From NCBI GenBank assembly GCA_030637565.1, contig DAOWGG010000082.1, positions 1 to 5,202 of the forward strand: DNA of 5,202 nucleotides, written 5' to 3'. Source of the stretch: Candidatus Peregrinibacteria bacterium. GTDB taxonomy: Bacteria > Patescibacteriota > Gracilibacteria > UM-FILTER-43-11. Made by a program: the position numbers and the translations under genes. Of the stretch, positions 1 through 5,202 are shown piece by piece (the first letter of the stretch is position 1; each line of letters starts with the position of its first letter). Below the pieces are notes generated by a model. It did not search any database. It saw only the letters and a program-made list of their open reading frames with translations, and was not told where the DNA came from.

Positions 1-957
1 ATCTATTACAACAAGGCTTATTTTAAAGATCTATTAGCAACGACTGATAACCCAGGGATTCTTTGGGAAGACATTAAAGAGCAGGTGTTTAAGCTCACCA
101 AACAAAACAATAGTCCAGAACGATTCTCGTTGGCTGGTCTTGGAATTGGACGTGGGGACAATGTGAATAGTGCGGTGGATATTCTTTACACCATGATGCT
201 TCAGTACGGGGTTGATTTTTATGACAGTAAGGGCGAAGCAGCAACTTTTGCCAACAAGGCTACTTCTTCTTCTGGTGTTGAAAATCCAGGGGCTGAAGCT
301 TTAGATCTTTATACTAGCTTTGGTTTGCCGAGTTATAAAAATTACAGCTGGAATGAGACTATCACTGGGTTTGAGCCAGACAAAAAAGAGATTGACCCAT
401 TTGTTCGCGGTAAGGTGGCCATGATTGTTGGGTATCCTTATTTATATGATGTTTTGACTCAGGAGATTCAAAATAAACAAAAGGCAGGTTCTTCTCATAT
501 TGATGTGAATGACATTGGAATTGCTCCAATGCCACAACTGGTGAGTCCGACCGAATCCACTCGTCGTGATACGTTGGCGAGTTACTTTCCGTTGGCGGTG
601 GCGCGAACAACCGATATGCCAAAGGAGGCTTGGTCACTCGTTCAATACTTAACCACGGCGGATAGTCTTCAGACCTATCACAAAAAAACTAATAAACCGA
701 CTAGCCGAAAAGATCTCGTTCAAGAGCAACAAACTGAACCATTGTTTGGTGTTTTTGCTTTTCAGGCACCGTTTGCTAAGAGTTTTAAGATTTACGACGC
801 AACGGCTTATCACAAAGTATTTACCGAGGCGATTCAAGACGTTGTTACCAATGTTGCGACCTCAAAACAGGCTTTGACCGAGGCTCAAGCAAAGATTACC
901 TGTGTGATTAAAAAGCAGCGAAAGTTGATTGATACTGCTGAAGATTGTGGGATTTAA
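1..957 (+). CDS. Extracellular solute-binding protein, family 1 (ABC importer), 3' part
   Basis: The reading frame is open from base 1, so the N-terminus lies upstream; an internal GTG at 85 is not the start, because the 28 codons before it (IYYNKAYFKD...) are typical family sequence. 318 residues are visible. They resemble the bacterial family 1 solute-binding proteins, which capture sugars or other small solutes outside the membrane and deliver them to an ABC permease. Supporting motifs are IYYNKAYF at the left edge, RGKVAMIVGYPYLYDVL (about 136-152), where this family has its GK-A-M hinge-region stretch, GIAPMPQL (173-180), EAWSLVQYLTT (209-219), and TNKPTSRKDL (230-239). Two cysteines lie near the C-terminus (about 301 and 316). 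The signal peptide or lipobox cannot be seen. No permease or ATPase gene follows; they may lie upstream. The ligand cannot be inferred. The family call is fairly firm. Confidence 0.85.
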   Translation: MYYNKAYFKDLLATTDNPGILWEDIKEQVFKLTKQNNSPERFSLAGLGIGRGDNVNSAVDILYTMMLQYGVDFYDSKGEAATFANKATSSSGVENPGAEALDLYTSFGLPSYKNYSWNETITGFEPDKKEIDPFVRGKVAMIVGYPYLYDVLTQEIQNKQKAGSSHIDVNDIGIAPMPQLVSPTESTRRDTLASYFPLAVARTTDMPKEAWSLVQYLTTADSLQTYHKKTNKPTSRKDLVQEQQTEPLFGVFAFQAPFAKSFKIYDATAYHKVFTEAIQDVVTNVATSKQALTEAQAKITCVIKKQRKLIDTAEDCGI

Positions 958-987
958 GGGTTCGATAAACAATTTGGCAAGGAGTAT

Positions 988-1090
988 GGTGGCTCCCCCT
1001 AAATTAGGGGGAGATGAAGAGGGGGTAGAATAATGAATTGCTTATTGTACTACCCCTCTTTCATTCTCCCCTGAACCAGGGGAGACCACC
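988..1090. repeat. Composite inverted repeat with two nested hairpins (REP/BIME- or MITE-like)
   Basis: Left arm 988-1028 (GGTGG ... GGGGGTAG) and right arm 1050-1090 (CTACCCC ... CCACC) are each 41 nt and are imperfect reverse complements of one another, around a 21-nt A/T-rich spacer. The matches are strongest at the outer 5 bp (GGTGG/CCACC) and the inner (GGGGTAG/CTACCCC) ends. Each arm also holds its own hairpin: 993-1013 is a 10-bp perfect stem around one central base, and 1065-1085 is a 9-bp stem with a 3-nt loop (AAC). The spacer adds a short AATAA/TTATT pairing (1029-1033 with 1042-1046). Two inverted G/C-rich hairpin units with a GTAG edge recall REP/BIME elements mobilised by RAYT (TnpA-REP) transposases, or a small MITE. 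No transposase is present here, and copy number elsewhere cannot be judged from one window. Confidence 0.8.
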
Positions 1091-1109
1091 TTTCTCCTTC
1101 CCCTTTTTT
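1065..1109 (+). terminator. Possible terminator after the solute-binding protein gene
   Basis: The right-hand hairpin (1065-1085, 9-bp G/C-rich stem, 3-nt loop) is followed by a pyrimidine-rich tract containing TTT at 1091-1093 and a run of six T at 1104-1109. It lies about 110 nt after the stop of the solute-binding protein and before the next gene, so it could end that transcript. The T run starts well away from the stem, so the intrinsic-terminator fit is imperfect. The hairpin may belong purely to the repeat element. Confidence 0.35.
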
Positions 1110-1125
1110 CAGTTAATATCGTTTT

Positions 1126-2391
1126 GTGAAAAAATTAATTCAAATTCTTTTCGGCATTTTCCTTGTCACATTCCCACTTTCTATTCGATGGGTTGTTTAT
1201 GAGGAAGCGAGTTATCGGTTTGGGAATTTTAATCCTTGGGTGACGGGGTTTGTATATTTACCAGAAATACTTTTATTAGTGATTTTTGTGTTGTGGGTCA
1301 TTCAAAAAGTCTCAAGTGCGAGTGTGAGTCTCAAGTTTGAACCTCAGTATTTGTGGGTTGTGTTTGGGTTGTTTGCGTTGAATGCTTTTGTGGTGACACT
1401 TTTAAATGGGGATTCGATGTTGGGTGCTCTTTTTATTTTACGTTTGTTTGAAGGGTTGATTTTGTTTTGGTTGATTGTTGATAAAATTATTCCCCCTAAA
1501 AACATTGTTGCCATTCTTCTTCTTTCGGCGACGCTTCAGATTATTTGGGGTTATTTTCAAGTAAAAACCAATGGAGCTCTCGGTTTATCATTCATTGGTG
1601 AATCCGTGATCGGGCCAGAAATAATGGGGGTTGCGAAACTGGAATTGGCGGATGGCGTGAAGCAAATTCGAGCCTACGGATCCTTTTTACATTCCAATAT
1701 TTTGGCGGCTTATTTGCTCACGGTTTTCTTTTTAAGTCTTCGTTATTTAAAATATGGTAATAAGCTTTTTTGGCTCGGTTTATTCACGTGGAGCATTTAT
1801 TTAACTCACAGTCGTGCAGCGATGTTGGCAGGTGGTTTTGGGTTGGTGGTTTATATTTTGCTTAGTGTTTTTAAATCGATTTCCTTTCGTCGAACGGTTG
1901 GAGTTGTTGTTCTTATTTTGTTGGTGATTGGGAACTTTTGGTTTTTTCAAAAAAGCCATGTAATTCAAACTCGTGATCTTTCTTGGCAGGAGCGATTGGA
2001 TCAGAATGTGATGAGTGATCAGATGTTTTCTGAAAATCTTTTTGGTGTGGGGGTGCGGAATTTTACATTGGAAATGGAGAACGTCGTTGAAGAAAAATTA
2101 TTGCCGTGGGAATTTCAGCCCGTTCATAACACCTACTTTTTAATGCTCAATGAAATTGGAATACAGGGGCTGATTTTATTTGCTTTATTCCTTGTTTTGT
2201 TTTTCGATTTCTATTGGAAAGCAGGGGCTGCATCGGCTTTATTTGTTCTTCTTTTTATCATGCCATTTGATCACTTTTTGTGGGATAGTTGGGTGGGGAT
2301 GATGCTGATGGCTTTGGTGGCTGGATTTGTGGGGGTTGAGAATCATAAAGAAGGGTTGGTTGAAAAAATAATTCATAATGATGAACGCTGA
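1126..2391 (+). CDS. O-antigen ligase / Wzy-type polymerase-like integral membrane protein
   Basis: This 421-residue protein is very hydrophobic, with about ten or more predicted membrane helices. It resembles the Wzy_C/O-antigen ligase family, whose members join or polymerise lipid-linked glycans on the outer face of the membrane. Family landmarks are R182-A-Y-G-S-F-x-H-S-N191 before a helix, THSRAA (227-232), a large loop at about 275-335 with SWQERLDQ (286-293) and GVGVRNF (307-313), and HNTYFLMLNEIGIQGL (334-349), matching the HN-x-Y ... E-x-G-x-x-G-L stretch at the C-terminal end of that loop. The start is GTG at 1126; a TAA in frame at 1114-1116 rules out an earlier one, and no Shine-Dalgarno sequence precedes it. 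The 3' end overlaps the tsaE fusion by 14 nt, so the two are probably cotranscribed and coupled. In a CPR-type cell without LPS the acceptor may be a surface polysaccharide or glycoprotein. The family call is good; the substrate is unknown. Confidence 0.75.
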   Translation: MKKLIQILFGIFLVTFPLSIRWVVYEEASYRFGNFNPWVTGFVYLPEILLLVIFVLWVIQKVSSASVSLKFEPQYLWVVFGLFALNAFVVTLLNGDSMLGALFILRLFEGLILFWLIVDKIIPPKNIVAILLLSATLQIIWGYFQVKTNGALGLSFIGESVIGPEIMGVAKLELADGVKQIRAYGSFLHSNILAAYLLTVFFLSLRYLKYGNKLFWLGLFTWSIYLTHSRAAMLAGGFGLVVYILLSVFKSISFRRTVGVVVLILLVIGNFWFFQKSHVIQTRDLSWQERLDQNVMSDQMFSENLFGVGVRNFTLEMENVVEEKLLPWEFQPVHNTYFLMLNEIGIQGLILFALFLVLFFDFYWKAGAASALFVLLFIMPFDHFLWDSWVGMMLMALVAGFVGVENHKEGLVEKIIHNDER

Positions 2392-3445
2392 ATATATAAC
2401 TAAAACACCAGAGGCAACTATTGAGCTTGGCAGAAAGCTGGCGGGTCGTTTGAATCCTGGTGATACGGTTTTGCTTTATGGAGACCTAGGGGCTGGTAAA
2501 ACGCATTTTACCAAAGGGATTGCGGAGGGGCTGGGGGTTGAGTCCACTATTAAGAGTCCGACGTATGTGTATGTTAATAAATACCCAATAGATCTCAGAT
2601 CTCAGATCTCAGATCAGAGATATTTGTATCATTATGATTTGTATCGGTTTCGTGAAGGGGATGATTTGTCGTCGATTGGGTTTGATGAAACCGTGGAGGA
2701 TTCAAATGCGATTAATGTGGTGGAATGGGCGGATCGATTAGGTGATAATTTGCCCAGTCGATATGTGTTGGTGGCGTTTAACGTCAATCCCGATGAACAC
2801 ATTATTCAGATTCAGTTTGTGGATTCAGCAGTCGTCCCTGAGGCTCAGATTGAGGCTTATTACGATGAATGGGTGACCCCACTACATGTTCGTGCTCATG
2901 CTAAAAAAGTAACCGATGTGGCGATGCAGGTTGCTCAGGCTTTTGTTGATGTTGATGAGATAGTGAAAATGGATCAAATTTATACCGCTTGTATGCTTCA
3001 TGATATGAATCGGGTTTGTGATTTTAAAGAATTAAATCGAGATCGTTTTGAGGAAGAGGTGACCGATGAGAAATGGAATCGTTGGCTCGAGATGCGAGCA
3101 CAATATAAAGATATGCATCATGCTGATATTTCAGCGCAGATTTTAAATGAACGTGGGTTTACCGAAACGGCTGAATTAATTCGTCTTCATAAGTCCATTA
3201 ATATTGTGCAAGAACCTGATTCTTACGATACGCTCGAAAAACAAATTATTTATTACGCTGATAAGCGGGTGAAACACGATGAGATTGTGGATTTGGTGGA
3301 ACGATTTCGGGATGGGCGTGCGCGATATGAGAAGTTTGATTCGATTGATAATCGTGAATTGTTTGACGAAGTTGAAGAAAAAACTCAGCAACTTGAAAAG
3401 GAGTTGTTTGAAGGGTTGAAGATTAGTCCGGGGGAGATTGGGTGA
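2378..3445 (+). CDS. tsaE: TsaE (t6A37 synthesis ATPase) fused to a C-terminal HD phosphohydrolase domain
   Basis: The 355-residue protein has two parts. Residues 1-150 are TsaE, the ATPase that works with TsaB and TsaD to place threonylcarbamoyl on A37 of ANN-decoding tRNAs. Visible motifs are Walker A GDLGAGKT (35-42), SPTYVYVNKY (60-69), HYDLYRF (85-91) and INVVEWADRL (112-121). Residues from about 165 to 300 look like an HD metal-dependent phosphohydrolase, with H174, H208-D209, H247/H248, H271 and D295 in YYADKRV. That H, HD, H, H, D series matches binuclear-metal HD enzymes such as the YqeK group. TsaE alone is usually about 150 residues, so the HD part is an addition. The frame is unbroken across the junction. 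The ATG at 2378 is followed by another at 2381; neither has a Shine-Dalgarno, and both overlap the upstream gene (14 or 11 nt). A 7-nt tandem repeat encodes residues 72-80. The TsaE call is firm, the HD call good, its substrate unknown. Confidence 0.9.
   Translation: MMNAEYITKTPEATIELGRKLAGRLNPGDTVLLYGDLGAGKTHFTKGIAEGLGVESTIKSPTYVYVNKYPIDLRSQISDQRYLYHYDLYRFREGDDLSSIGFDETVEDSNAINVVEWADRLGDNLPSRYVLVAFNVNPDEHIIQIQFVDSAVVPEAQIEAYYDEWVTPLHVRAHAKKVTDVAMQVAQAFVDVDEIVKMDQIYTACMLHDMNRVCDFKELNRDRFEEEVTDEKWNRWLEMRAQYKDMHHADISAQILNERGFTETAELIRLHKSINIVQEPDSYDTLEKQIIYYADKRVKHDEIVDLVERFRDGRARYEKFDSIDNRELFDEVEEKTQQLEKELFEGLKISPGEIG
2590..2615 (+). repeat. 7-nt tandem repeat (GATCTCA, about 3.6 copies) inside tsaE
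   Basis: Three perfect GATCTCA units (2591-2597, 2598-2604, 2605-2611) are followed by a partial unit GATC (2612-2615). This also creates three AGATCT palindromes spaced 7 nt apart. The tract encodes the stretch DLRSQISDQ in the loop between the TsaE SPTYVYVNKY and HYDLYR motifs, a place where the family varies in length. Because 7 is not a multiple of 3, gain or loss of one unit would shift the frame. Confidence 0.85.
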
Positions 3446-3460
3446 TAGATCTCCAGTGGT

Positions 3461-4216
3461 TTATTCATCATCTTTTTCGTCCTCCTCTTCCTCTTCTTCG
3501 CCATCTTCATCCTCTGGCTCTACTTCATCATCTCCACCTAAATCGGTTTGAACGTTTAGGGCTTCAATGCCATATAAGCGAACAAAGTTGTCGTAAATCA
3601 ATTCAGTTAAACCACCAATAATTTGGATAATGAGCCATACGCCTGGCATGGCAGCGAACATAATAAACAAAGAACTTACTCCTGTTGAAAGAAGAATTAA
3701 TGCAAGCCCAATGCTTACAAAAATACCCAATGCAGAACTGTAAATTCCAAGTAGTGAGTATTCGTATCCTGCTAGCACTTCCATAATCAGAGCAGAAACG
3801 AAAGCGCTTAATAAAAAGTGAATAGCAGCTATTCCATTGACAATATCTAGAGCGGTTCCCATTAAATACAATGGAATGGTAAGGAAGAATAGGATTAGAT
3901 TAAATAGGAAGATGTGCATGATGGTTGTCTTCCTTCGACTGTATTTATCGTTGTCCATAAAGGTTACCATTACTCCCGTTATGGTGTTGGCAGTTAAGGT
4001 CCCCACAAAGGTCATAATAATCACAACGAACATTGAGAGAGCGGTTCCTTCTTCCCCCTGAGGAACGACGTTGAGCATGAGGAAGTAAACAATAAAAAGC
4101 GCTAAGGTTCCCACAGAACCACCCACAATTCCACTAAGAAGTCTTAGAGAAAACAGGGAGAAGGTTAAAGGTCTTTTTCCCACAGACGGGGCTTCGTTTT
4201 GCGACGATTGTTCCAT
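3461..4216 (-). CDS. Six-helix membrane protein with acidic C-terminal tail, unknown function
   Basis: I do not recognise a family for this 251-residue protein. A short polar N-terminus (1-20) leads into about six hydrophobic segments, at roughly 23-49, 60-86, 97-120, 124-146, 151-178 and 181-203. The first holds a glycine-rich GGSVGTL stretch. A short amphipathic region (204-225) follows, then a tail from 229 to 251 in which 19 of 23 residues are Asp or Glu; such a tail would bind cations or a basic partner. Helix number and compactness loosely recall Yip1-like proteins, but I see no diagnostic motif. The ATG lies 1 nt after the lspA stop (TAA-A-ATG), so translation is very likely coupled to lspA, hinting at an envelope role. 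No Shine-Dalgarno is present. Its stop faces the tsaE-HD stop across 15 nt. Confidence 0.8.
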   Translation of the reverse strand: MEQSSQNEAPSVGKRPLTFSLFSLRLLSGIVGGSVGTLALFIVYFLMLNVVPQGEEGTALSMFVVIIMTFVGTLTANTITGVMVTFMDNDKYSRRKTTIMHIFLFNLILFFLTIPLYLMGTALDIVNGIAAIHFLLSAFVSALIMEVLAGYEYSLLGIYSSALGIFVSIGLALILLSTGVSSLFIMFAAMPGVWLIIQIIGGLTELIYDNFVRLYGIEALNVQTDLGGDDEVEPEDEDGEEEEEEDEKDDE

Positions 4217-4217
4217 T

Positions 4218-4676
4218 TTATTTTTTGGTTGTTGTTATAAAAAAAAGTATGAGCCCAATGGTAATTCCTATGTCAGCGATATTGAATACTGGAAGGGGTT
4301 TTAAAACAATAAAATCAATCACATAGCCCAGTTGTATTCGGTTGACCAAATTACCAATGGCTCCGCCGACAATTATACCCAATAAAAATTGATTAAGGAA
4401 TGCGTTTCTTTTTTCCTCTGCCAAATACTGCAGGCCAAAATAAATTAAAAATCCTAAAATAAATATTGAGGCGAGTAGCTGAAAGGCGTATCCCAACAAA
4501 ATTCCAAAGGCAATCCCCTTATTGGTTTGTAAGGAGAGATACAAAAAATTCTTGATGAGTATGATTGGTTTAAAATGCTCCCCAGTTACGTAGGCTTTCG
4601 TCATTAAGTCCAAAAAAAGCCATCCAACAGCCGATAAAGCAAAAATTCCCCACTGTTTTGTTTTTAATTTTTTCAT
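4218..4676 (-). CDS. lspA: Lipoprotein signal peptidase (signal peptidase II)
   Basis: This 152-residue protein, the usual length for the family, has four membrane helices. LspA cleaves the signal peptide of diacylglyceryl-modified prolipoproteins within the membrane. Family motifs are present in order: LDLMTK (22-27), TNKGIAFGIL (51-60), GGAIGNLVNR (104-113), VIDF (119-122) and FNIADIGITIG (131-141). The two catalytic aspartates should be D121 and D135, supported by N109, R113 and N132. One departure stands out: the usual GNxxDR motif reads GNLVNR, with Asn112 in place of Asp. The start is fixed, because a TAA stop is directly in frame before the ATG; no Shine-Dalgarno is seen. It is the first gene of a probable two-gene minus-strand operon and is divergent from the SEDS gene. 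The identification is firm. Confidence 0.95.
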   Translation of the reverse strand: MKKLKTKQWGIFALSAVGWLFLDLMTKAYVTGEHFKPIILIKNFLYLSLQTNKGIAFGILLGYAFQLLASIFILGFLIYFGLQYLAEEKRNAFLNQFLLGIIVGGAIGNLVNRIQLGYVIDFIVLKPLPVFNIADIGITIGLILFFITTTKK

Positions 4677-4735
4677 TTATTTTCGTTACGAGATGATGCT
4701 GGCACGAAATAACGACTTATAAGTTTACGGGTTTT

Positions 4736-4765
4736 ATTATATCATTAGTCGTGCTCTTGTGTCGT
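4736..4765 (-). promoter_or_regulatory. Candidate sigma-70-type promoter for lspA
   Basis: Read on the minus strand, a perfect TATAAT (4741-4736) lies 18 nt downstream of ACGACA (4765-4760), which matches four of six bases of the TTGACA consensus. Initiation would fall near 4729, giving a leader of about 50 nt before the lspA ATG. The placement in the divergent spacer fits. In A/T-rich DNA such a -10 can occur by chance, so this is moderate evidence only. A plus-strand promoter for the SEDS gene should lie in the same spacer, but I could not pick a convincing one. Confidence 0.4.
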
Positions 4766-4777
4766 TGTTTTTAACTT

Positions 4778-5202
4778 ATGAAAAAAAGACCTTTTGATTC
4801 CGTCTTGGCCATCGCAATTTTTAGTTTGATTCTTTTTGGAGTCGTGATGATTTCGAGTGTGAGTGTTTATGAGTCTTATCAAATCACGAACGAAATGGCT
4901 CAGCGCGGATTATTGGAGGCGCCGACCAATAGTTTTTATTTGTGGCGTCATATTTGGCGTGTTCTTTTTGGAATTCCCTTGGGGTTTTTGATGATTTATT
5001 TGCCAATTAACATCTGGAAAAAAACAGCTCTAGGGCTCTTTGTTATCGCCTTTATGATGTTGTTGGCTTTGTTTATGCCAGGGGTTGGAGCGAATTATGG
5101 AACGTCGACTAGTTGGATCAATCTTCCCTTTCTTCCCTCTCTTCAGCCCGCTGAATTTGTGAAATTGGCGCTTATTTTTTACTTGGCGGTATGGATGGAA
5201 AA
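4778..5202 (+). CDS. ftsW: SEDS-family peptidoglycan glycosyltransferase (FtsW/RodA type), 5' part
   Basis: The first 141 residues are visible and the gene runs off the right edge. SEDS proteins polymerise lipid II into glycan strands, FtsW in the divisome and RodA in the elongasome. Visible landmarks are FDSVLAIAIFSLILFGVVMIS (6-26), the first helix with the FGxxM-x-S pattern typical of FtsW; a second helix after LWRHIWRV; and SWINLP ... QPAEFVKLALIFYLA, the family's S-W-I ... QP-(S/A)-E-F-x-K signature. The outer loop between helices 1 and 2 (about 28-58) is longer than in well-studied FtsW proteins. The ATG at 4778 is the first possible start, since a TAA is in frame at 4772-4774; there is no Shine-Dalgarno. 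FtsW is favoured over RodA from the N-terminal pattern only, as the rest of the protein is outside the window. Confidence 0.85.
   Translation, partial: MKKRPFDSVLAIAIFSLILFGVVMISSVSVYESYQITNEMAQRGLLEAPTNSFYLWRHIWRVLFGIPLGFLMIYLPINIWKKTALGLFVIAFMMLLALFMPGVGANYGTSTSWINLPFLPSLQPAEFVKLALIFYLAVWME

Noticed and set aside
85..87. GTG at 85 as the start of the solute-binding protein
   Set aside because: The frame is open to base 1 and the preceding residues (IYYNKAYFKD) match the family, so the gene begins upstream of the window.
362..837. Two minus-strand open frames (362-637 and 649-837) inside the solute-binding protein gene
   Set aside because: They lie wholly antisense to a well-supported gene, and their translations show no recognisable domain.
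988..1090. The palindrome as a CRISPR repeat, riboswitch or small RNA gene
   Set aside because: There is no repeat-spacer periodicity, no recognisable riboswitch core, and the symmetry is fully explained by two inverted hairpin units.
3176..3391. Minus-strand open frame of 71 codons opposite the HD domain
   Set aside because: It is antisense to conserved HD-domain coding sequence and has no family features.
2389..3445. TGA reassigned to glycine, as in Gracilibacteria
   Set aside because: TGA at 2389-2391 and 3443-3445 falls exactly at expected gene ends, and conserved glycines in Walker A and other motifs are encoded by GGN codons.
3433..3454. GGAGAT/ATCTCC hairpin between the convergent stops as a bidirectional terminator
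   Set aside because: The stem is only 6 bp with a 10-nt loop, overlaps the tsaE-HD coding end, and has no adjacent T run on either strand.
3837..4061. Plus-strand open frame of 74 codons opposite the acidic-tailed membrane protein
   Set aside because: It is the complement of hydrophobic codons, lacks a plausible start context, and shows no motif.

Overview
The window looks like chromosomal DNA of a small-genome bacterium, most likely from the Candidate Phyla Radiation (CPR), perhaps the Peregrinibacteria. This placement is inference from gene content and style: divergent core genes, many Lys/Ile/Phe codons, no Shine-Dalgarno motif at any of the five visible starts, a TsaE fused to another domain, and a SEDS protein with a long first loop. 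TGA ends two genes and glycine uses normal GGN codons. That argues against the recoded (TGA = Gly) Gracilibacteria and Absconditabacteria.

Layout. (1) 1-957 (+) is the 3' part of a family 1 extracellular solute-binding protein, cut by the window edge. (2) 958-1125 is a spacer dominated by a 103-nt composite palindrome, two inverted 41-nt arms that each hold their own G/C-rich hairpin; it resembles a REP/BIME-type or MITE-type element and may also terminate transcription. (3) 1126-2391 (+) encodes an O-antigen ligase/polymerase-like membrane protein. It overlaps by 14 nt (4) 2378-3445 (+), an in-frame fusion of the t6A-synthesis ATPase TsaE with a C-terminal HD-type phosphohydrolase domain. 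A 7-nt tandem repeat lies inside the TsaE half. (5) On the minus strand, lspA (4676-4218) is followed after 1 nt by a six-helix membrane protein with a strongly acidic tail (4216-3461); this pair converges on the tsaE fusion with only 15 nt between stops. (6) 4778-5202 (+) is the 5' end of a SEDS-family (FtsW/RodA) gene, divergent from lspA across a 101-nt spacer and cut by the right edge.

Most of the genes concern the cell envelope: solute capture, glycan polymerisation or ligation, lipoprotein maturation and peptidoglycan synthesis. The tsaE-HD gene is the exception, a translation-quality gene embedded by overlap behind the glycan gene. The solute-binding protein may be a lipoprotein and so a client of LspA, but its N-terminus lies outside the window. 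The least explained items are the TsaE-HD fusion with its frame-breaking 7-nt repeat, the composite palindrome, and the acidic-tailed membrane protein coupled to lspA. I saw no rRNA, tRNA, CRISPR array, transposase or defence gene.
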